A DNA stretch of 64,000 nt from Acidobacteriota bacterium (GCA_021730945.1 JAKFYH010000037.1:1-64000), one strand, 5' to 3'; positions 8,594 to 17,119 are shown, numbered from the stretch's first letter. Numbers and translations are program-made. Notes: generated from the letters alone by a model not told the origin.

Positions 8594-10612
8594 CTATTTC
8601 GTCGCCCAGTCATAATGAGCACGGGCTCGCTGGATCATGGCTGGGACATCTTCGGGTAACAGCAGTCGCTGTTCCACCAGCGCGACCGCTTCAAGCGCGA
8701 TGCGCCCCAGATAGTCGGTCTGGCTGGCGTAGCGCTCCGCGATCGACTGCCGCCCATCCTTGGTGCGTTCACGATCGGCGCGGCTCTTGGGCAGTGGCAG
8801 GTACGAGCCAATTTCACTCGCCAGCCGATCGGGCGCGCCAATCTCAGGCCGCCGATAGTTCCAGCCCGTATGCGTGGCGAGCGGCACCGCGATTTCTGGC
8901 AACCTGATGCCCGCGCGGTCGTTGCCAGCCTCGTCCACGGCCGGGACGCGGCCAACGAACGGCTTGCCGATCGTCGGCGGCTCGATGGTGACGATGCCCT
9001 TGGGCCAATCGGGACCAAAGTCCAGCCGGTAGGTGGACATCGGTGAGCTGGGGCGTGCGTAGCCGGGAATGGTGGGCCAACCCGACGCGGCGACCGTGGT
9101 CAGCGTGCCATCGGCCAACTGCGGATACCGGCTCGCTGGCGGCGCGACTCCCTCGGCGACCCACCGATCGAGTGCGCGAAACAGCGCGCGAATCACCGGC
9201 GTGTAGACCAACGGATTCATGTCGGCGCGGCCCACGAAGTCCAGATCCGCGTACGGCGCCGGTGGGAAGGCGCCGACGATATGCGGGGCCGAGGCGATGA
9301 AATAGATGCGGCTGGTCGCCGGCGGCGGGATGTCGCGGGTGCCGGTGACATCGGTGTGCACCAGCGAGCCGGCGCGGTTGAAATACTCCGAGTCGGTCAG
9401 CACGTGGAAGAACTTCGGCACCGTGTTGCTGCGCGTGGCCCGGCGGAGCAGGCCATCGGTAACGCCGGTCTCGGGGTCGGTCTGGTCGGCGTCGGTGAAC
9501 GGGAACATGTCGACCGGGTAGAGGATGTTGAAGTGCTGCAGTTGATCGCGTGACTGCTGGCCGAAGCGGTGGTTGAAGGAGCCGCGGCCGGCGCCGCCCA
9601 CCTGATCGAACACGCCATCGAACACGATGCGCCCGCGTTCGTCTTCGTTGAAGCCCTCGTAGACGAAGTGCCGCAAGAAGCGGCCGGTCTGCGACACGCC
9701 CCAACCGATGGCCAGGGTAATGGCAGGCTTGCCCTGAGCGGAGTCGAAGGGCAGGGGATTGCCGTCAGCGGCGGTCGCATGCTTGAAGAAGCTGATGAGA
9801 TCGCGCGTGCCGGCCAGGCCGACGCCGATCACGCGCGGGTCACGGGCGCGGTAGATCACGTCGTAGATCAACCCGGCTTCGAAGCCGCGTTCGAGCGTGA
9901 CAGTACCGGGTCCGGTGAAGCGCCAGGTGCTCCGCGCGATCTCCTTCGGCGCGTCGGTCGGCAGCGATCGCATGAGCATGCGGTGTTCCGGGTTGTTCGG
10001 GTCAACCACGGGGTAGGCCAGGTGGCCGCGATCAGCAACCGAGGCAGTCGTGGCGTTGGCACCGGGGATGAAGTTGCCACGCACCCAGCCGGTGATCGCC
10101 TGGCCGTTGTCGGTGGCGATGGGAATCTCCATTCGCATGCGGCCTTCGGGCACGTCCCACTGCCATCCCATCCACAGCAGAGAGAAGCCCTGCTGCATCA
10201 ACGCGCCGTTGCCGAATTCGTCAGTGGTGGTTGGATCCGTCGAGTTGGCCGCGTTTTGAAACGTGGGCAGAATGCGTTTCGTGCCGCGATTACCTGCTTC
10301 GTAGAACAACCGGCCGTTGCCCCGTGCGGGATCAACTGGCTTCAGCAGGAAGAAGTCGGCGGAGAACTCCACCAGGCCCTGCGTATTGCGCGGCGCGAGC
10401 GTCAGGTCGACGATGCCCTGGTTCTGGGGAAGTGACGGGTCGAGCGCGAAGTGGACCGTGCCGATCAGTTTTTCATAGGGCCCCGCCGCCCCGAAGGGCT
10501 TGCCGGCCAGGACCGTCTCGCGGCGGTCGATCTGAAGGCGTGTGACGCCTGCCTCAGCCGCGCCGATCGTCAGCTGGGTGAGGACAACCACGGCGAGCAG
10601 GCGCTTGATCAT
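8594..10612 (-). CDS. Secreted alpha/beta hydrolase domain protein
   Basis: A 672-residue protein with a signal peptide (MIKRLLAVVVLTQLTIGAAEA) and the large alpha/beta-hydrolase domain family seen in Acidobacteriota. Early motifs include GRLFYEAGNRG; the nucleophile elbow GWGVSQTGRF places the likely catalytic Ser near residue 305. The substrate is unknown, though esterase or lactonase activity would fit the fold. A short repeat element at 9732-9751 encodes an extra PFDSAQGK just before the nucleophile elbow. The gene ends 18 bases from the convergent permease gene. Its start is just upstream of the stop of the toxin gene, which it follows on the same strand. Confidence 0.75.
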   Translation of the reverse strand: MIKRLLAVVVLTQLTIGAAEAGVTRLQIDRRETVLAGKPFGAAGPYEKLIGTVHFALDPSLPQNQGIVDLTLAPRNTQGLVEFSADFFLLKPVDPARGNGRLFYEAGNRGTKRILPTFQNAANSTDPTTTDEFGNGALMQQGFSLLWMGWQWDVPEGRMRMEIPIATDNGQAITGWVRGNFIPGANATTASVADRGHLAYPVVDPNNPEHRMLMRSLPTDAPKEIARSTWRFTGPGTVTLERGFEAGLIYDVIYRARDPRVIGVGLAGTRDLISFFKHATAADGNPLPFDSAQGKPAITLAIGWGVSQTGRFLRHFVYEGFNEDERGRIVFDGVFDQVGGAGRGSFNHRFGQQSRDQLQHFNILYPVDMFPFTDADQTDPETGVTDGLLRRATRSNTVPKFFHVLTDSEYFNRAGSLVHTDVTGTRDIPPPATSRIYFIASAPHIVGAFPPAPYADLDFVGRADMNPLVYTPVIRALFRALDRWVAEGVAPPASRYPQLADGTLTTVAASGWPTIPGYARPSSPMSTYRLDFGPDWPKGIVTIEPPTIGKPFVGRVPAVDEAGNDRAGIRLPEIAVPLATHTGWNYRRPEIGAPDRLASEIGSYLPLPKSRADRERTKDGRQSIAERYASQTDYLGRIALEAVALVEQRLLLPEDVPAMIQRARAHYDWATK
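9732..9751 (-). repeat. In-frame dispersed repeat element inside hydrolase gene
   Basis: The stretch contains CCTGAGCGGAGTCGAAGG, a near-palindromic short element I recognise from many environmental Acidobacteriota and Chloroflexota genomes. Read on the gene's strand it gives FDSAQGK, inserted between NPL and PAITLAIGWGVSQ. The reading frame is preserved. Confidence 0.6.
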
Positions 10613-10618
10613 GCGGCA

Positions 10619-10951
10619 CTATAACCCCAGCCAGTTCCTCAGCGCATCCTCAACCGCATGCGATGTGGACTCGTCACAGCGCCCGACGGCGCGAACGATG
10701 CTGGCGCGCGGCACGCTCACGATCTTGTCCACCATCACCTGTGAGGCCGCCTTCAGGCCAGTGCGTTCACCGGGGGGCAGATTGATCCGGAAGAGCGGCG
10801 CATCGATGCAAGCCGTAGTGATCGGGCAGATGGTCACGCTGGCGTGCGTCGGATTGAACGAGTCGGCCTGCACCACGAGCGCCGGGCGCGGCTTGCCAAC
10901 GTAGGCGCCACGGGCCGCGACCACCACGACGGCACCCCGGGCTATTGCCAC
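10619..10951 (-). CDS. mazF: MazF/PemK-type endoribonuclease toxin
   Basis: A 110-residue protein of the normal MazF length. It starts ARGAVVVVAARGAYVGKPRPALVVQ, where the RPALVVQ strand is the family hallmark, followed by VTICPITT and KAASQVMVDKIVSVPRASI, which matches the conserved S-x-x-x-x-D-x-I/V segment around the active site. The start is a GTG that overlaps the 3' end of the antitoxin gene by 10 bases, the usual antitoxin-toxin order. MazF toxins cleave mRNA at short motifs; the cleavage motif cannot be predicted from sequence. Confidence 0.85.
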   Translation of the reverse strand: MAIARGAVVVVAARGAYVGKPRPALVVQADSFNPTHASVTICPITTACIDAPLFRINLPPGERTGLKAASQVMVDKIVSVPRASIVRAVGRCDESTSHAVEDALRNWLGL

Positions 10952-11205
10952 CCGCGGGGATCCCCGGCGTGCTCGATGAAGTCCAGGGTCTCGCGATCGG
11001 CATCCTGCGCGCTGGCCAGCAACGACTGACGACGCGCTTCCGCGTGCGGATCGATGACGGGACCCGCGAGGTGGGCTTCGAGGATCGCGCGAGCCATCTC
11101 GCTCCGGCTGCGCCGCGACCGGCGGGCTTCCCGGGCCAGTCGGCGCTCCAGCTCACGAGTCAGCCGAACGGTAACGACGGCGGAGACGTTGGTGGAATCC
11201 GGCAT
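10942..11205 (-). CDS. Ribbon-helix-helix antitoxin of the MazF pair
   Basis: An 87-residue protein: an N-terminal ribbon-helix-helix fold (VSAVVTVRLTRELERRLARE, then RSRRSRSEMARAILEAHL) and an acidic C-terminal tail (QDADRETLDFIEHAGDPRG) that would wrap the toxin. I chose the ATG at 11205. A GTG 15 bases upstream is in frame but lies inside the operator palindrome, and a TATACT box then places transcription at or next to the ATG. The antitoxin would bind the palindrome and autorepress the pair. Confidence 0.8.
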   Translation of the reverse strand: MPDSTNVSAVVTVRLTRELERRLAREARRSRRSRSEMARAILEAHLAGPVIDPHAEARRQSLLASAQDADRETLDFIEHAGDPRGWQ

Positions 11206-11219
11206 GTATACAGTATACA
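11205..11219. promoter_or_regulatory. Operator palindrome and -10 box of the mazF operon
   Basis: A perfect 15-bp palindrome (arms TGTATAC and GTATACA around a central A) touches the antitoxin ATG. On the minus strand it contains TATACT, a good -10 hexamer, seven bases before the start codon. This arrangement implies a leaderless mRNA whose promoter is directly covered by the bound antitoxin. Confidence 0.6.
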
Positions 11220-11276
11220 CAACGACCCGAGCCGCTGCAGCGACCGCTCGGCGGCAAGCTCGCGCGGGCGGTCACC

Positions 11277-12317
11277 TCAGGTGCGCGGATCGGCGCACAT
11301 GTCGCACACGCGGTTCACCGAATCGAAGCCCAGCATCTCGACTCGCGGCGTCAGGTAGCCGTCCTTCACCGGCTCGACGCGCAACAGGTCGGTGCTCAGG
11401 TACTTCTTGTTGCTGTCGCACAGGACCGTGACCACGACGGCGCTGGGCCCGAGCTCGCGCTGGACCTTGAGCGCGCCAATGACGTTGGCGCCAGACGAGA
11501 TGCCGACCGCCAGCCCACGTTGCGCCAGCAACTGCGCCATCAAGATCGCATCGCCGTCGTTGGCCTGGACGATGCTGTCCAGTTCGTTGAAGTGGATGAT
11601 CGGCGGAACGAACTCGTCGGAGATGCCCTGGATGCGATGATGGCCCACCTTGTGACCGGTCGACATTGTCGGCGACTCCGCCGGCTCTAGTGGATGGACG
11701 CGCACCGACGGGTGGCGGGACCTCAGGAAGCGACCCACGCCCATGACGGTGCCGCCGGTTCCCACGCCGGCGACGAACGCATCGGGGCGCAGCCCTTGCC
11801 CCTGCAGTTGCAGCCAGATCTCCGGCCCCGTGCCGGTGAAGTGAGCGTCGATGTTGGCGTCGTTGGAAAACTGGTGCGGCAGGAACGTGCGCGGGACGGC
11901 ATCCCTCATGGCATCGGCGCGGGCGATCGACCCGAGAAAACCGCCATCGGCCTTGCTCACCAGCACCACCGATGCGCCGAAGCTCGAGATCAGTGAAATG
12001 CGTTCCGTGCTCATCCAGTCGGGCATGAACACCGTGACCGGATGGCCAAGCGCCCGGCCGATCGCGGCAAACGAGATCCCGGTGTTACCACTGGTGGCCT
12101 CGGCGATCGGATCGCCCGGCCTGACTTGCCCGCTCTCGTACGCCCGCTGCAGGATATGCAGCGCCATGCGGTCCTTGATGCTGCCGGTCAGGTTGAGGGG
12201 TTCGTACTTGGCGTAGATGGTGCGCGGTTCGCCGTCGACCCGCAGGGCGATGGCAAGAAGGGGCGTGTTGCCAACGAGCCGCCGCATCGAGTGGATGCGG
12301 CGGCTGACGTCGGTCAT
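11277..12317 (-). CDS. PLP-dependent cysteine synthase-family protein
   Basis: A 346-residue fold-type II PLP enzyme. NTPLLAIAL and [15 protein letters not shown] place the PLP lysine at K48; [19 protein letters not shown] is the substrate or phosphate loop and [15 protein letters not shown] the PLP-phosphate loop. The C-terminus ends with a CDMCADP motif, an unusual Cys pair after the catalytic domain. The family includes O-acetylserine sulfhydrylases, cystathionine beta-synthases and cysteine desulfhydrases; the reaction cannot be chosen from sequence alone. It follows the creatininase gene by two bases on the same strand, so both are probably transcribed together. Confidence 0.82.
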   Translation of the reverse strand: MTDVSRRIHSMRRLVGNTPLLAIALRVDGEPRTIYAKYEPLNLTGSIKDRMALHILQRAYESGQVRPGDPIAEATSGNTGISFAAIGRALGHPVTVFMPDWMSTERISLISSFGASVVLVSKADGGFLGSIARADAMRDAVPRTFLPHQFSNDANIDAHFTGTGPEIWLQLQGQGLRPDAFVAGVGTGGTVMGVGRFLRSRHPSVRVHPLEPAESPTMSTGHKVGHHRIQGISDEFVPPIIHFNELDSIVQANDGDAILMAQLLAQRGLAVGISSGANVIGALKVQRELGPSAVVVTVLCDSNKKYLSTDLLRVEPVKDGYLTPRVEMLGFDSVNRVCDMCADPRT

Positions 12318-12319
12318 GT

Positions 12320-13258
12320 TTACTTCGTTCCGCCCTTGGCGGCGATGGCCTTGTTGATCGCCTCGACGGTCTTGGTGGCGCGGAACTCGACGATCTGCTT
12401 GGCCTGGGCGGTCGCCTTGGCCTTGTCAGCAATCGAGTGGCCGTTGATGGTGGCCTTGCCGGCCTTGACGCGCGCATCGTAGCGCACCGAGTTGGGATCA
12501 TCGATGAACATGTTGAGCGTGATGATCGGGTCGTCGTGCATGTTGTCCGACTTGCCCTCGGGAATGCCCTTGTCCTGCATGAACTTCGAGACGCTGGCGT
12601 AGTCGTAATACTCGGGGATGTGCAGCGCCAGCGCCTTGCCGGCCCACTTGGTGGTGAGCGCCTCGGCGACCGCCTTCTGGCCGCCCTGGTTGCCGCCGCT
12701 GTCGCCGATGAAGATCACGTTCTTGAAGCCGTGCGCCTGCAGGCTTTCAGCGGCGTCGGTCAGCACCGCGCGGAAGGTCTCCTCACGCATCGTCATGGTG
12801 CCGGGCGAGGTCATGTGGCCGGTCTTGGGCTCGATGCCGCCTTCGGGCACCAGCTTGATGATCGGCGCGCACAAGGCGTTGCCCATCTTGCGGGCGATGG
12901 CTTCGCAGTTGGCGTGCAGCACGTAGTTGTGCTTGCCGGTGACCAGCCACGGCCCATTGGGCTCCATGCCGCCGGTGGAGATGATGATGTTAGTCTTGCC
13001 GGCCTTGAGCGCGTCGCGGACGTCGATCCAGGTCATCTCTTCCAGCCACACCGAGTTGGTCGGCGGGAGCGGATTGGCCACGTCGTTGCAGTTATAGGGA
13101 TTCTCGCGGCAGTCGCCGCCGCCCATTGACCGTGGATCCGGAGCGGGGCGCTGGCGCTGCTGGCCGGCCGGTGCGCCGGCCGCGCCCGGCTGCTGGGCCC
13201 CGGCGGTGGCGGCTGCGATGACAACGAAGCTCAAGGCGGCAATCGCAATTCTCTTCAT
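12320..13258 (-). CDS. Secreted divergent creatininase-family protein
   Basis: A 312-residue protein with a signal peptide ([22 protein letters not shown]) and a creatininase fold. The strand with the canonical metal motif reads [16 protein letters not shown] (residues 97-111), so the usual E-x-H-G is E-P-N-G, and the NGHGGN motif has become GDSGGN (185-190). The single conserved glutamate remains, but two expected His ligands are replaced. The rest of the fold is intact: [18 protein letters not shown] and the IPEYYDY segment. A paralogue at 14.8 kb has the same changes. Amidohydrolase activity is therefore uncertain. A TGAGGGCCT leader precedes the ATG. Confidence 0.75.
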   Translation of the reverse strand: MKRIAIAALSFVVIAAATAGAQQPGAAGAPAGQQRQRPAPDPRSMGGGDCRENPYNCNDVANPLPPTNSVWLEEMTWIDVRDALKAGKTNIIISTGGMEPNGPWLVTGKHNYVLHANCEAIARKMGNALCAPIIKLVPEGGIEPKTGHMTSPGTMTMREETFRAVLTDAAESLQAHGFKNVIFIGDSGGNQGGQKAVAEALTTKWAGKALALHIPEYYDYASVSKFMQDKGIPEGKSDNMHDDPIITLNMFIDDPNSVRYDARVKAGKATINGHSIADKAKATAQAKQIVEFRATKTVEAINKAIAAKGGTK

Positions 13259-13265
13259 AGGCCCT

Positions 13266-13332
13266 CAGTTTTGAAAAACTCGAAACTCTAAACTGAAACT
13301 TTCAACTGTCAACTGTCAACGTTCAACTTTTC
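13266..13332 (-). repeat. AT-rich degenerate AACTGTCAAC repeat tract
   Basis: The gap between cytochrome and creatininase genes is filled with short related words (GAAACTC, TAAACTGAAACTTTCAACTG, TCAACTGTCAAC, GTTCAAC), much poorer in GC than its surroundings. It would form the 5' untranslated leader of the creatininase gene. Confidence 0.5.
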
Positions 13333-13334
13333 CC

Positions 13335-14207
13335 TTAGAGCCCGGCCTTGATCCGGAACGTGCCGTCTTCCATGCGCTCGCGGTACTTGCCGTGGCACGC
13401 GGCGCACGTGCCGCCGAGCGGCGTGACCGAGGTCTTGGCCGCGTCAATGTTGCCCAGGCCGAGGTTAATCAGGATCGCATCGGCGTGCTTCTTGCCGTCG
13501 GCCGCCCAGTTGGTTGCCTCGGTGTTGCCCTTGGCCTTCCAGAACGCCTCGGTTTCGGTGAACGCCGCCTTCAGGATATTCGCCTGTTCCTTGCTGAGGT
13601 TCATGTCCTTGCCGTCGAGCGCCTTGCGCAGCGCCGCTTGAGCGGGCGGCAGCTTGGTCATAATCTTCTGCAGCGACAGTTCCTCGGCCGACATCGGCGG
13701 AATCGGCAGCTTGGCAATGTCAATTCCTGCCGTGTTGATCACCGCCGTGGCCAGCACCACCGGCTTGCCCTTGAACTTCGCCTGGTCCTCGGCCGACAGG
13801 TCGAGGGTGTAGCCCTTGAGCTTGGTGGCGACCTCGGCCGGGTCGAATTTGATCAACTGGCCGATGACGGTGACGTAGCCGTTGGCGTCGGCCGGCTTCT
13901 GCAGCGTCGGCGCCAGCACCAGGACATCCTTGCCCGTCGACTTGGTCTTGTCCTGATCGACCGAGAACGACGTCTTGGTGAGGTTGGCTTCGACGGCGCC
14001 GGTCAGCGTCACATACTCACCGACGTAGGAATCAGGATTGGCCGCCACCGAACTGGCGGCAACGGGCACCAGCGGCTTGGGCGGGGTATTGGCCGCCGGC
14101 GGTGGCGCCTGGCCGCCTTGCTCGGCGGTGATCGCCGTATATGAAGTGAGAAACGCGGCCAGCGCAACGCCGGCAACCGTAATCGTGGACTTGGTCGATC
14201 GCTTCAT
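13335..14207 (-). CDS. Secreted c-type cytochrome with N-terminal OB-like domain
   Basis: A 290-residue protein with an N-terminal signal anchor (TITVAGVALAAFLTSYTAITA). Residues about 50-170 look like a small beta domain (YVGEYVTLTGAVEANL, DVLVLAPTLQKPADANGYVTVIGQL). The C-terminal helical half carries a single heme motif CAACH at residues 268-272 close to the C-terminus (GGTCAACHGKY), as in class II cytochrome c-prime-like proteins. CAGGAG seven bases before the ATG supports the start. The electron partner is unknown. It lies between two creatininase paralogues, and a similar cytochrome lipoprotein occurs at 61.5 kb. Confidence 0.75.
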   Translation of the reverse strand: MKRSTKSTITVAGVALAAFLTSYTAITAEQGGQAPPPAANTPPKPLVPVAASSVAANPDSYVGEYVTLTGAVEANLTKTSFSVDQDKTKSTGKDVLVLAPTLQKPADANGYVTVIGQLIKFDPAEVATKLKGYTLDLSAEDQAKFKGKPVVLATAVINTAGIDIAKLPIPPMSAEELSLQKIMTKLPPAQAALRKALDGKDMNLSKEQANILKAAFTETEAFWKAKGNTEATNWAADGKKHADAILINLGLGNIDAAKTSVTPLGGTCAACHGKYRERMEDGTFRIKAGL

Positions 14208-14326
14208 GTTCTGAACTCCTGGCGATTCCCAGGCATCATCCTGCCGGGGTCTCGAACCGCCACATTGTAACGCAGACGCAGATGAGACGAGGGTACCGGT
14301 CGCAGGCTTCGTCTTTGTTTGTAATC

Positions 14327-14462
14327 GGGGCCGCAGATGAACACACCAGGGCCACAGATGACGCAGATTACGCAGACATCCCCAGGGCCACAGATGACGC
14401 AGATGACGCAGATGACGCAGACATCCCCAGGGCCACAGATGACGCAGATGACGCAGAATCTC
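14327..14462 (-). repeat. CTGCGTCATCTG-family repeat array A1
   Basis: Three copies of a unit that on this strand reads CTGCGTCATCTGTGGCCCTGG are spaced 36 and 45 bases apart; the extra nine bases are one more CAGATGACG sub-unit. No gene covers it. With A2 it fills most of the 556-base gap between the cytochrome and the second creatininase; the 108 bases between the arrays show no gene. A1 and A2 are inverted relative to each other, so a long imperfect hairpin is possible. Confidence 0.8.
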
Positions 14463-14570
14463 TGACCAGTGGAATTTGACTTGCGCTCAGGTCGGCGAGT
14501 GCATGTCGGTGGAGTTTGTGCTGTATCCGTGTCGCGTGCCTCGTGTGTGTAGCTCCTCTTGTCCGCACTT

Positions 14571-14707
14571 AATCTGCGTAATCTGCGTCATCTGTGGCCC
14601 TGGTAGGTCTGCGTAGTCTGCGTCATCTGTGGCCCTGGTAGGTCTGCGTCATCTGCGTCATCTGTGGCCCTGGGGATGTCTGCGTCATCGGCGTTATCTG
14701 CGGCCCC
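14571..14707 (+). repeat. CTGCGTCATCTG-family repeat array A2
   Basis: Units TCTGCGTCATCTGTGGCCCTGG recur with GGCCCTGG at 14596, 14631 and 14666, an exact 35-base period, plus degenerate edges. The orientation is opposite to A1. It ends about 55 bases before the creatininase start and would be part of its upstream region. Confidence 0.8.
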
Positions 14708-14763
14708 GTTGATCGATCGGCGGCTACGTGGTGTACCCTCTGAGTTCCTTGGAGGGCCACCCG

Positions 14764-15645
14764 TTGACCAGATCATCTTTGTGCCTCGTTCTTCTGTTCA
14801 TCTCCGCGCCATCGGTGTCGGCGCAAACGCCGGCGGCGGCACCGCAGCCGCGCGTCGCCTCGGTCAACAGTCAGCCGCGCGTGGATGTCAGCGCCATGCC
14901 GCGTCCCATCGACATGCACGACAGCGTCTGGATCGAAGACCTGACGATGCTGGAAGTGCGCGACCTGCTGAAGGCCGGCAAGACTACCGCGTTGGTGCTG
15001 GTCGGTGGTATCGAGGAAAACGGGCCTTACCTGACCACCGGCAAGCACAACAACGTGCTGAAGGGCACTGGCGAGTCGATCGCCCGTGCGCTGGGCAATG
15101 CCCTGGTGGCGCCGATCGTCACCCTGGAGCCAGGCAACCCGTTGCGGCCCAACCTGTCGCCCGGCACCATCGTGCTGTCGCAGGCCACCTATCGCGCGGT
15201 GTTGACTGACATGGCCAACAGCCTGCGCAGCCAGGGCTTCACCGACATCGTGATGCTCGGCGACAGTGGCGGCAACCTCAACGGCATGAAGGAGGTGGCC
15301 AGCACGCTCAACGGCGAGTGGAAAGGGAAGGGGACCGTGCACTTCATTCCCGAGTACTACAACTACGGCGATGTCGAGCAGTTCCAGGAGCAGGTGCTGG
15401 GCATTCACGAGAAGCTCGAGGGCTACCACGACGATTACTACATCTCCGCGATGATTGCGACGGTCAGCACCGACGGCATCCGCATGCCCGAGCGGGTCAA
15501 GGCCGGCAACTTCGTGATCAATGGCGTGCCGCTCGCGCCGATTGAGAAGACGATCGCGAACGGCAGGAAGATGATTGCCTTCCGCACCGAGGCGACCGTG
15601 GCGGCCATCAAGAAGTCGATGGCCCAGTCACGAACCGCGCCATGA
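14764..15645 (+). CDS. Secreted divergent creatininase-family protein (paralogue)
   Basis: A 293-residue paralogue of the 12.3-13.3 kb protein. I chose the TTG at 14764: GGAGG at 14751-14755 is eight bases upstream, and the product then begins with a clean signal peptide (MTRSSLCLVLLFISAPSVSAQ). A GTG 36 bases earlier would disrupt it. The metal region reads GGIEENGPYLTTGKHN (81-96) and GDSGGN (166-171), again lacking the canonical HG and NGHGGN histidines. SPGTIVLSQATYRAVLTDMANSL and IPEYYNYG match the paralogue. The stop overlaps the start of the TPM gene (ATGA). Confidence 0.76.
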   Translation: MTRSSLCLVLLFISAPSVSAQTPAAAPQPRVASVNSQPRVDVSAMPRPIDMHDSVWIEDLTMLEVRDLLKAGKTTALVLVGGIEENGPYLTTGKHNNVLKGTGESIARALGNALVAPIVTLEPGNPLRPNLSPGTIVLSQATYRAVLTDMANSLRSQGFTDIVMLGDSGGNLNGMKEVASTLNGEWKGKGTVHFIPEYYNYGDVEQFQEQVLGIHEKLEGYHDDYYISAMIATVSTDGIRMPERVKAGNFVINGVPLAPIEKTIANGRKMIAFRTEATVAAIKKSMAQSRTAP

Positions 15646-16553
15646 CCCGCCGGCGCGCGGTGTTGGCGGCGTGGCTGCTGGCCGCGGGCGTGGGGCTCGC
15701 GCAAGGGACCCTGCCCAAGTCCACCGGCTACGTGAATGATTTCGCGGCGATCCTCGATCCGCAGACCCGCGCGGCACTGGAGCAGCGGCTCAAGCAGGTC
15801 GAGACCCGGACCTCGTCTGAGATCGCCGTCGCCACGGTGACGTCGCTCGACGGCATGTCGATCGAGGAGTATGCCAACCGCCTGTTCAAGGCGTGGGGCG
15901 TCGGCCAGGAGAAGACCGACAACGGCGTCTTGATCCTGGTGGCGCCCAACGATCGCGAGATGCGCATCGAGGTGGGCTACGGCCTGGAAGGCGTGCTGCC
16001 CGACGGCCTGGCCGGCGAGATCCGCGACGCGCAGTTCCTGCCTCGCTTCCGCGACAACGACTACGCGGCGGGCATTCGCGACGGCGTCGGCCGCATCGCC
16101 GACATCGTCGAGAAGAACCAGGTGCTGACGCCGGAAGAACTGGCGCGCTTCAACCAATCGAATGACGCGCCGGTGTTCGTGCTGATTCCGTTCCTGGGAA
16201 TCTTCGTCGCCATCGGCGCCTTCATGGTGGGACTCGGCCTGCGCACGAAGGCGGCGTTCCCCATCCTGTTTGGCGGCCTCTTCTCGGGGTTGCCGCTTCT
16301 CATGGCCTTCCTGGTGATGTTCACGCTGGCGCTCATGACGCTGGTGCCGTTCTGGCTGGTGATGGCCGTGATGGGCTATCGCCTGGGCGGCCGGCCCAAG
16401 TGGCGCGACTCCTTCCGCTCCGGGAAGGGCGGGGGTGGCAGCGGCTGGGTCATGGGCGGCGGTTCCGGCGGATCGAGTTCCGGCGGTTCGTCTGGCGGCA
16501 GCAGCTTCGGCGGCGGCTCGTCCGGCGGTGGCGGTGCCAGCGGCCGATGGTAG
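15642..16553 (+). CDS. TPM-domain membrane protein (YgcG/Psb32-like)
   Basis: A 303-residue protein: signal peptide (RAVLAAWLLAAGVGLA), then a TPM domain at about 25-150 with GYVNDFAAILDPQTRAALEQRL, SSEIAVATVTSLDGMSIEEYANRLF and the signature GYGLEGVLPDGLAGEI. Two hydrophobic segments follow at about 176-250, and the last 40 residues are a Gly/Ser-rich low-complexity tail. TPM proteins of this architecture are membrane proteins thought to act in envelope or respiratory-complex maintenance, but no activity is firmly established. It is coupled to the creatininase gene by ATGA and overlaps the next gene by seven bases. Confidence 0.82.
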   Translation: MTRRRAVLAAWLLAAGVGLAQGTLPKSTGYVNDFAAILDPQTRAALEQRLKQVETRTSSEIAVATVTSLDGMSIEEYANRLFKAWGVGQEKTDNGVLILVAPNDREMRIEVGYGLEGVLPDGLAGEIRDAQFLPRFRDNDYAAGIRDGVGRIADIVEKNQVLTPEELARFNQSNDAPVFVLIPFLGIFVAIGAFMVGLGLRTKAAFPILFGGLFSGLPLLMAFLVMFTLALMTLVPFWLVMAVMGYRLGGRPKWRDSFRSGKGGGGSGWVMGGGSGGSSSGGSSGGSSFGGGSSGGGGASGRW

Positions 16554-17119
16554 CAGCGTCGCTCCACGGCCGGCCGGTCAGCCGGCTGGTGCTGTGCGCC
16601 GGCGCGCTGCTCACGCTGGCGTGCGGACGCGAGCAGCGCTATGTGAACGACCAGCTGCTGGCGTTGCCGGATGTGGCCGGCGTTGAGCTCGGCTGTGCCG
16701 ATGCCGATTCGGCCGGCGATCGCGGCGTCTGCGCGACGGTGGTGACGACGGAAGGCGTGGTCTTGCGCTTTTCGAATCTGGGCTACCAGTCATTTGGCCC
16801 GGTCACGTCGCGGGTGCGCCTGTCCGCTGCCGGCCGCTTCGCCCCGGTGGTGGCTACCTGCGCCTCGCAAGCCAACTACGCCGACATCGATCGGTCGGGA
16901 CTCTTCGGCCATCACTTTGCGCCCCCGATTGACGGCGTCGTCGACGCCATCCGGCACCGGCGGGATGTGGTCAAGGAGTTGGAGTTCTGGCCGCAGTGTC
17001 CGCAGTTCTGGGAATTGTCCGAGGAGCCTGCGCGGGTGTACCGCTACTGCGCGCACGCGGTCGACGCCGCGGCAGTCGTGCTGCCACCGTGCGCTCAGTC
17101 GCTGGACAGCGCCAGGTAG
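16547..17119 (+). CDS. Hypothetical secreted protein, possible lipoprotein
   Basis: 190 residues with an N-terminal hydrophobic stretch ending in LLCAGALLTLAC-like sequence (LVLCAGALLTLACGRE), which could be a lipoprotein signal although the -3 position is not ideal. Further Cys residues (GCADAD, GVCATVV, ATCAS, QCPQ, RYCAH, PPCAQ) suggest disulfides. No family recognised. The ATG lies seven bases inside the end of the TPM gene. Its 3' end overlaps the convergent anti-sigma gene by 25 bases. Confidence 0.55.
   Translation: MVAASLHGRPVSRLVLCAGALLTLACGREQRYVNDQLLALPDVAGVELGCADADSAGDRGVCATVVTTEGVVLRFSNLGYQSFGPVTSRVRLSAAGRFAPVVATCASQANYADIDRSGLFGHHFAPPIDGVVDAIRHRRDVVKELEFWPQCPQFWELSEEPARVYRYCAHAVDAAAVVLPPCAQSLDSAR

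Noticed and set aside
14282-14568. Short frames inside array A1 coding Asp/Ala- or Ser/Ala-rich peptides
   Set aside because: They are direct translations of the repeat, with no independent start signal or family.
14327-14707. CRISPR array
   Set aside because: Units are 35-45 bases with 9-10-base internal sub-repeats, there are no unique spacers, and no cas gene is present.
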